From Symsagittifera roscoffensis (lineage: Eukaryota > Xenacoelomorpha > Acoela > Convolutidae): a stretch of DNA of 21,875 bases. The stretch is taken from positions 45,945,951 through 45,967,825 of the forward strand of contig NC_087069.1 in NCBI RefSeq assembly GCF_963678635.1, in the 5' to 3' direction. Made by a program: the position numbers and the translations under genes. How positions within the stretch are numbered: the stretch's first letter is position 1; each line of letters begins with the position of its first letter. This document shows, piece after piece, positions 15,764-21,875 of this stretch. The notes under the pieces are model-generated. The model was given only the letters and a program-made list of their open reading frames with translations. It ran no database searches and had not been told where the DNA came from.

Positions 15764-16120
15764 TTAATTGCGTATTTATGTAGTGTTTTTTGTTGGTTAT
15801 TTTCACAATCATAGTGTTGTCGTCCTGTTCGGGGGGAGGTTTTTTATGATTTATGGGCTTAAGATGTACTGAAAAAGAGAAAGTTTTAATTGAACTTTTT
15901 TAAAAGATACATGTGTACAATAATTCTGCTAAAGGATTATATAATGTTATATAACCTATTGTCTTTTTTGTATGTCTATCGTATTTTTTTATAAAAGTTC
16001 TGCTGTGATGACTGGAGGGGGTAAGGTATGAGCTGTGATGTCTGGTGGTGGCAATGGTAATGAAGGATGTAATAAACTGTTTAGTTTTACTGTTATTTCA
16101 ATTTTAAGAGTTAACATTAA

Positions 16121-16435
16121 TTATGACATTTTTTGGATGTTATGTTCTTGAACATCTCTGTGAATATCGTGTCTGTACTTTAGTCTGTTTAGTGCCCAAT
16201 TATTGAGTAGATTGCTAACGAGGTGTTGACCAAAACGTGTAGCGGGTGCTACAAATGAGCTCCAATCTAAGCGTAAGGGTGTACTTGTACCTTGTAGCTC
16301 ACTGTATCTGTCGTCTAGGTGACTTGGAAATTTTTGGGGAATGTGGTCGAATATGTTTGTCTTGTCAGTGAAGTTGTTGCTGAGAGTATTAAAAGCTCTG
16401 GTCGTGATAAAGAGGTATTGGAAGAAATTTCTATT
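16121..16435 (-). pseudogene. Minus-strand retroelement frame, unidentified
   Basis: 105 codons including the terminal TAA (16121-16123), bounded upstream by a TAG at 16436-16438. It has no ATG near its start. It includes FNTLSNNFTDKTNIFDHIPQ, then LDWSSFVAPATRFGQHLVSN and WALNRLKYRHDIHRDVQEH. The NFT sequon, the WSSF..PATRF pattern and the basic, helical end look like genuine protein. The frame reads in the same direction as the integrase and lies between it and the glycoprotein-like frame, so it probably belongs to the same element's third ORF. The family is not recognised. Confidence 0.35.
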
Positions 16436-18330
16436 CTATCATTCACAAGATTAGGTTTGCCTTTGGAAAAGGTTTGCGTAATCCAATGTGGAAGTCTTTG
16501 TGATGAAAAGGGGGAACAAGGGGATTTTCACAAATTTGTTCAGAAGTAGGTGCTAAACCTAAATAGTTTGATGGAATAATTGGGGTATTTTGTAGGGAAA
16601 GGTTTCGAGGGGTGCTTTGTATCGTACTTTATAAAGGGGTTGATAGTGATGAGGGTTTAAAAATTTGACCTCTCTGTGTTGTTAGATGTCTATTGCGTCG
16701 GGGGTGCATATCTAGTCTATATTGTGGTTCTTAGATTTTGGTTTTGGCTTAACCGTCTTGTTCTGTTAAGATATTGTTGTATTGAAGTGTAAATGTTATA
16801 TATTGTTTCGTATTGTGGTTCACTTAGGGGTGTTTGACGAATGGCTGGTATTAATGGTTAGGAGAATGATGCGTGTCTTTCTTCCCATGTGTATGGTTTT
16901 TCTACATATGAGATAAGGGTAGATGATTGGCGTTGATTTGTTTGGCTAGATAAAGGTGTTGTTGGGGGTCTTGGGTGGGTTGGCTGGTGGAGAATCCTTA
17001 ATAGGGTTTGGATTAGCAATTTTGAAAAATACTGTATTTGTTTCTGTTTTACTTAAGTCTGTGTTCTTTATAATTTTCTTCTGCAAAAATGATAATTAAA
17101 ACTGTTGCTAGTACAAAATCACTGATTGCTTTATTTATGCATTTAAAAGTCTCATAGTTAAAGAAGCTAGGAAGGTGAGAAAAATTACGAAAACAAAAAT
17201 GTCTTTTCTAGCTAATAAACTTCGAATGATTTATGAAGTTATCAAATTTCGTACATGATTAGTAGATCAAGGATTTTTGAGAGAAAAATATAATCTGGTT
17301 GAGTGAATAGAAAAATATAAAATTGGTTCAAAAGATTAGAAAAATGAGAAATACAAGTTCTAAAAATCGATTATCTCAAAAGTACCAAGTTGAAAATTGT
17401 TGAGAAGACCGAAATGAAAATTTGAAAGGATTTTTTTCATTTTGTGTAACTCATTTGGGAAGAAGAAATTGAATCACCGATTGTTTTTTGATTTTTGACA
17501 AGTGAGTTGGGTATAAAAAGTTTTCGGTGGATGGAAGTCTGGGTGTTTAGGGATGAACTTTTTGATTCCTTTTTTGATTGTGGGGTGATTAGTAGTTTTT
17601 AGGATGTAGAATGTCTAATACAGGGGATCAGGGGTTGAATTTTTGTAGGCTTATTTAATGTTTTCCTTTCAGTTAAATTCGGGATGTAGCTGAGACAATA
17701 TTGTTGTTTGTTGTTTGATTGATAGGAGAGGGTTGTAAATTTTATACTATATCCAATTAAGTTGTCAAATAAGAGATTAGTGCTTATTTTTGACCTAGAG
17801 ATCTGTGAGGTAGAGTTATAGATCCAGTTCAAGTTGGAGATTTATCGGCTATTAGTGTTTGAATAAAAGTAAGATGATATCAAGGGATTCGAATGGCTGG
17901 TTTTAAACTAGTTATTCCGAGAGAGAGAAAATAGTTTTCTGTTTTAAAAAAAGTGTTGACTAAAAATATTATTGATGTCGTTAATTATTCAACGATTGTT
18001 GGAGTTCTACTTTTTTTTAAATGTTCTGGATTGTGGAATAAAAGTTGATTTCTCTTGGTTGATTTCTAAGGTGAGATGATTGGCGTTGTTGTGATTTTTC
18101 TTTGATTCTGTGCAGTAACAATTTTTCTTGTTGCTAACGATTAACTTTTTGTTTCTTAACTATTTGTTTTGGAGGTTTTTCTGATTTTTTGTTTGGAGTT
18201 GTATCGGGTGATTGCTCTTGCTGAAAAATTACTGAATGCTCTTGCTTTTTTATTATTCGTTTCTTTTTTTTGTCAACAATGTGTAGTCCTTTAAGGGAAT
18301 AGTAATTGTGTTACTTCATGAAGGGCGTAT
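16436..18330. other. Degenerate retroelement interior with fragments of minus-strand frames
   Basis: The minus strand is A- and C-rich and contains short protein-like pieces in shifting frames, for example around 16900-17000 (SPPANPPKTPNN) and 17599-17832 (NWIYNSTSQISRSKISTNLL, LIGYSIKFTTLSYQSN, with sequon NST). None is long enough to assign. No RNA gene, no tandem repeat of note. Confidence 0.4.
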
Positions 18331-19400
18331 TCATTCGGATATTATGGAATAAGAATCTTTTTTATGTTGCACGAGTTCTTTTTTGCTGTGGTCTATAAGC
18401 TTATATGTGACGTCTGTAGGTTTTCCTATAATTTGATATGGTATTTTCCGAAGCTTTGAAGCTTTTTTGAGATCCTTTGTTGATTTTTAAAACCTGAAAT
18501 TAGAAAAATGTTCCTATTTTTAGTCTTGATGCTGGCGTCTTGATGCTGGCGTTATTTGAGATGAATATTCTGTCTGTGAAATAAGTTCTTTGCAATTTTC
18601 TGAAAAATTTCATTGTCTTCTTATCTCTATTCAAATTCCATTTTGAAAGAGTTCCAGAGAGTAATTTTAAAATGATCATCATCAAGAAAATGAAGTGGTA
18701 GGTTATAACAAATTGAATCTTGATTGTGTTGACAGTAACCTTGAGCGTTTTTTGAGGAAGTTGCTGTGAACATCATAGGTTTGCGTGTTTTTGGTTAAAA
18801 CCATTTCATATGGTGTAGTCCAAATGTTGTTTCAATCTGAGAATTATATGCTATTGGGAATAATTTAAAATCTGTTGAGCATTGGGTGCAATTTTTTTTG
18901 TTTCTGTTTACTATACATCGAAGTCATTCTTGTAGGAAGCGGTTCATGTCTTCGGCTATTCCGTTTGTCCATGGAGCAAGTGATGTTCTAGGTTTAAATT
19001 TGATGTTACATAGATGACATGGCGTACTTTTTTCTTTATTTATGAGTTCTCTTCCATTGTCTGTGACAAGGATGTCAGGTAGTTCGAATTTTGCTATCCC
19101 GTGTTCATAAAGTGTTGAATCGTTACAATGGGGTACAGTGTTGAAGGCTACATAGAGTGTAAATGCATCTACTTTTACCATTGTAAACGAATTTTCTTCT
19201 GCGCAGGAAGACATAAGACCTTTGGTATCAAATGGGATTCTATGATTGGAATATAAACTTTGTCCTTTAACATATTTTTTTTGCTGTTTGATTTTAGTGT
19301 GGAAAGGTTGTTTTAATTGCTATATAATACAGTCATTGCAAAATACTTTTCTCCAAATTGGTGCGTGTGGAAAATAGAAGTTTTGATGGAAATTTGAATA
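18331..19400 (-). pseudogene. Ty3/gypsy-type integrase and C-terminal pol remnant
   Basis: The core is at 18924-19214: FTMVKVDAF (first Asp), PDILVTDNGREL (second Asp), then KPRTSLAPWTNGIAEDMN (Glu). Exactly 35 residues lie between the second Asp and the Glu, the D(35)E signature. The frame is open upstream of the ATG for about 35 codons to a TAG at about 19322, beyond which FCNDC recalls the end of the HHCC zinc finger. Downstream the frame passes a TGA (18924-18926) and continues (FKLFPIAYNSQIETTFGL) to about 18797. Then come 18500-18685 (SGTLSKWNLNRDKK, LKIGTFF) and 18331-18471 (KIPYQIIGKPTDVTYKLIDH), the latter a GPY/F-like module with its Gly replaced. A 14-bp direct duplication (18523-18551) adds a frameshift. 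The gene is not functional. Confidence 0.82.
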
Positions 19401-19716
19401 TGTTTACTGTTCTGATCCTACATGTCGTTTTATATTCAAGGAATGTGAAATGTGAATTGCGACTAAATTTAAAGTTGTGGTAGACAGGGTACTTTCTCGT
19501 GTCTTGGTTAGGGTATTCCAAAAAGACAATGCTTTTTAGCCTATGTAAAAACATGGGGGTCAGCACCCAACCCCTCCCCCCCCCCCCTGATCGCCTCACT
19601 CATATACTACTCATACATAATCTGTTTTGCCTGCCAATATTGTTTAATCGTTTGTTTGTGGTCAGAAATTTTTTCTTGCTTGGGAAAATAAAACCAAATT
19701 GTGTGTTAGAAATAAT
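19401..19716. other. Degenerate sequence with a 12-C run between pol and an unidentified frame
   Basis: The minus strand has a short open piece (KYPVYHNFKFSRNSHFTF) that may be decayed zinc-finger sequence of the integrase. A run of 12 C at 19576-19587, followed by TGATC, interrupts the region and resembles the C-run of the foldback at 6726-6740. This may mark an insertion. Confidence 0.35.
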
Positions 19717-20151
19717 CTATAATGAACATTTCGATGATTCTTTACAGATCAATTTTTGTTTATTGTGATATTTCGCAGTCAGTGAGTTTTCACGAGTTGA
19801 GTCTAAAAACTGTGAGAAAAGATTTATTTCTCGTCTTACTACTGCGTGTCGAGATGTTTGCGGTGAGGATACAAAAAATTTCATTTGTTTGTAATAGAGA
19901 AGCATTGATATACATGTTGAAAAAACACCATTTGTGAAAACTGAGTCGCCTCTTCGTGAGTTTCGATTCTGAATTTTTTTAATGTACTCTGTGAAAATTT
20001 TTGAGAAACCTAAATCATCTGTTTGTATTCGGGGTGGTGGTTGATTTGATGATTGTGGTGGTAGAATTTCAATAGTAAATATGCCGTAATGGGAAGTGAT
20101 ATTACTGATGCCTAGTAAAAACGAATCGAGTACATGTCTTTTGATTTTACT
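19717..20151 (-). pseudogene. Long minus-strand open frame upstream of the integrase remnant, unidentified
   Basis: 144 codons are open between a TGA (20152-20154) and the TAG at 19717-19719. The first ATG is late, about 62 codons from the end. It reads HVLDSFLLGISNITSHYGIF, TIEILPPQSSNQPPPRIQTD, then LGFSKIFTEYIKKIQNRNSR. Directly upstream, in another frame, is EQFCQNLIANLFEKENSSCK. By position this should be RNase H or reverse transcriptase of the element, but I see no YxDD or RNase H motif, so it may be Gag or protease sequence brought close by a deletion of the RT region. Confidence 0.35.
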
Positions 20152-21743
20152 TCAGGAAGTTCTTGTTTACATGAGCTATTTTCTTTTTCGAACAAATTTG
20201 CAATTAAATTTTGGCAAAATTGTTCTTGTTCTCTGGCGGGATCGCTTTGTGGATGATTGACAAAAGACTAGAGTCATCGTCAAAATTTTTTTCCTGTCGT
20301 ATAATTTTTTGTGCGGAATTACGGTTAATATACAATTTTCAATATGCGATATTGGTTGATTTCAATTATAGAGTCTTACGGGTTTGCAGAGGTATGAAGT
20401 TTTTATTCTGCGTTTGCTTTTTATCGATGAAGCTGTTGTGGAGTTTGATTCCGATTTTTTTTGGTCTTCTATTGGTTTGCTTTTATCGTGGATCAAAAAC
20501 TGGAAGATTTTGATGTTTTTGTATTGTAGTTGAGTCAGATTCCGAAACTGCGTTTCGTGTTCTAGAAAATTTTTGATTAATGATTTGTTTTTGTTTTGTG
20601 GATATTGCCTTTTTTCTTGTTTGTTCTTTCAATCTGATGTACCCTACCTTTTGTTTAATCGGTCTAATAAAAAAATCGTATCTATCGTCGTTAATTAAAT
20701 AATTGTGGAGTACTGTTATTCATTTATTTCTCTTGTTAATTAAATAATTGTGGAGTACTGTTATTCATTTATTTCTCAAGTTATCTCTTGGCATAAGTGT
20801 TAGAGTGATGGTTGCAAAAACCAGGGTAAGATTTTTGTTTCCTAAACTGTTAATCTTTACAATTTTGTGAGATTATCATAGGGGCATAGATTGATCAAGA
20901 GAAAGTATATCACCTCGTTAGAACGATTCTATACTTTCTCGGTGAAAAATTTTTTCAAAGAAGAACTTACTTAATCTTGCTTTGTGATCGAGGGTTGGAG
21001 AATAGTAAACCAATCTACAAAAGTCGAATTAGAACACGAGTAGAAAGTTAGATATTGTTTTAAATCCTACTAATTTTACTTTGTGTTTAAGCCTGGGTCA
21101 AAAAGAGGAAGGGCTCAAGTGAAGGATGAGTAACCGGAGTTCTACGCTGTTTATCTTAATTAAAATGATTAGTTATTCTAAAAATTTCGAATATTCTTGG
21201 GTTTTTGTAAGGGTTGGAGAGTGAATCGACGTCTGAGGTTAGACACTTTTTTAAAAAGTGGGAAGAACAAAATTGTTCTAATTGATCCAAGGAAAGCCTT
21301 GATGATCAAATATTTTTAAAAGAATTAAAATTTAAATATAGGTTATAGTTTAAAGATCCAAGGATAGCCTTGATGATCTGCTTGGAAAAAAATTGAGGCG
21401 TTAAAAATATATAAGTTAAAGGTTTAAGAGTAAGAAAATGTTAGAGTTTTGAGGAAAGATTGATTTAAGTGTTAAAGATTTGAGTGATATTAATTTTTTG
21501 AGGTGTGTTATAGTTATGTATTAGATGAAGAAACAAAGAAGCATGATTGGTGAAGGGATAAAGGTAAGAGTCCTTTAGAATTAAGGAATTTTTTATAAGT
21601 TTGATAAGATAAACTTTAAATTATTTCACTAAGTAATTTTTGTATTTTTGTTTAATTAAATTTACACTCACAAAAGTTTTACAGTTACTGCCGATTTGTT
21701 GAAATAAACAACTTTTGTATCTTTTTATCAGTCGTTTGTATGT
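20152..21743. other. A+T-rich region with short repeats, no recognisable gene
   Basis: A 45-bp tandem duplication occupies 20690-20777 (GTTAATTAAATAATTGTGGA and onwards). An 11-bp perfect stem, GAGAAAGTATA (20899-20909) with its complement at 20930-20940, encloses a 20-nt loop. A 25-nt sequence with an internal CAAGG/CCTTG dyad occurs at 21284-21308 and again at 21355-21379. Another small palindrome lies at 21244-21260. None is linked to a gene; from about 20970 the base composition becomes A+G-rich rather than T+G-rich, suggesting that the retroelement ends near there. Confidence 0.45.
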
Positions 21744-21808
21744 TATAAATTTTTGGTTTTACATCATTCAGACGTATATTGCTTCGAAATGAATCTTACG
21801 GCTCCAGG
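21744..21808 (+). promoter_or_regulatory. Possible TATA/initiator promoter and first coding exon
   Basis: TATAAAT at 21744-21750 is followed, 20-26 nt later, by an initiator-like TCATTCAGAC (21764-21773). An ATG lies at 21789-21791 and, after 19 coding nt (ATGAATCTTACGGCTCCAG), a consensus splice donor GTAAGT at 21808. The arrangement is what a short first exon of a + strand gene would look like, but the window ends before any second exon. Confidence 0.25.
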
Positions 21809-21875
21809 TAAGTTGTCTCAAGTTAGTGAATGAGAATGAACTGCATTGATAATCTTGTAGAGAAGAGTCGTTGCA

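Noticed and set aside
1-21875. CRISPR array, bacterial operon or prophage
   Set aside because: No regularly spaced repeats with unique spacers and no ribosome-binding-site pattern; splice-like signals, TA-type transposons and gypsy integrase point to an animal genome.
11600-21875. LTR pair for the minus-strand retroelement
   Set aside because: I compared the two ends of the region by eye and found no long direct repeat; the LTRs may be lost or outside the window.

Overview
The window looks like A+T-rich repeat DNA from an invertebrate animal genome. It is built almost entirely from mobile elements in different states of decay. The species cannot be named from sequence alone. Supports for a metazoan are the metazoan-type Polinton gene families, Tc1-type transposons with TA target duplications, a Ty3/gypsy-type integrase, and one exon that resembles a polycystin/REJ-type receptor.

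Positions 1-5611 hold the downstream half of a Polinton/Maverick (adintovirus-like) element, all on the + strand and very tightly packed. In order these are the C-terminal end of a probable packaging ATPase, an uncharacterised basic protein, a retroviral-type DDE integrase, a probable minor capsid (penton-like) protein, a small arginine-rich core protein, a probable major capsid protein, and an adenovirus-type cysteine protease. Several genes overlap by 4 or 11 nt. The genes up to and including the integrase, plus the core protein, are open. The minor capsid gene has one internal stop, the capsid gene has a frameshift, stops and a 210-bp internal duplication, and the protease has one early stop. 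The element would combine integration (integrase) with virion assembly (capsid proteins, ATPase, protease), but this copy is degenerate. The polymerase gene and left terminus lie outside the window.

Positions 5612-11016 are a nest of DNA transposons and foldbacks. They contain diverged copies of the protease 3' end, a short GC-rich reverse-strand island, a GGGATC-rich foldback, an internally deleted Tc1-type (DD34E) transposon with clean terminal repeats, and a 20-nt motif in four copies. The last part is a large snap-back element (9127-11014) whose left arm took three later insertions, each with its own terminal repeats and target duplication. Between 11090 and about 11540 are one probable and two possible exons of a minus-strand cellular gene.

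From about 11.6 kb to near the right edge the + strand is rich in T and G and poor in C. The minus strand carries broken open frames. One is a clear Ty3/gypsy-type integrase with a D(35)E motif, followed by a GPY/F-like module. Further downstream are frames that may come from an envelope-like or other third ORF. I read this as one large decayed minus-strand LTR retroelement; its LTRs and reverse transcriptase were not found. The last 130 bases hold a possible + strand promoter and first exon.
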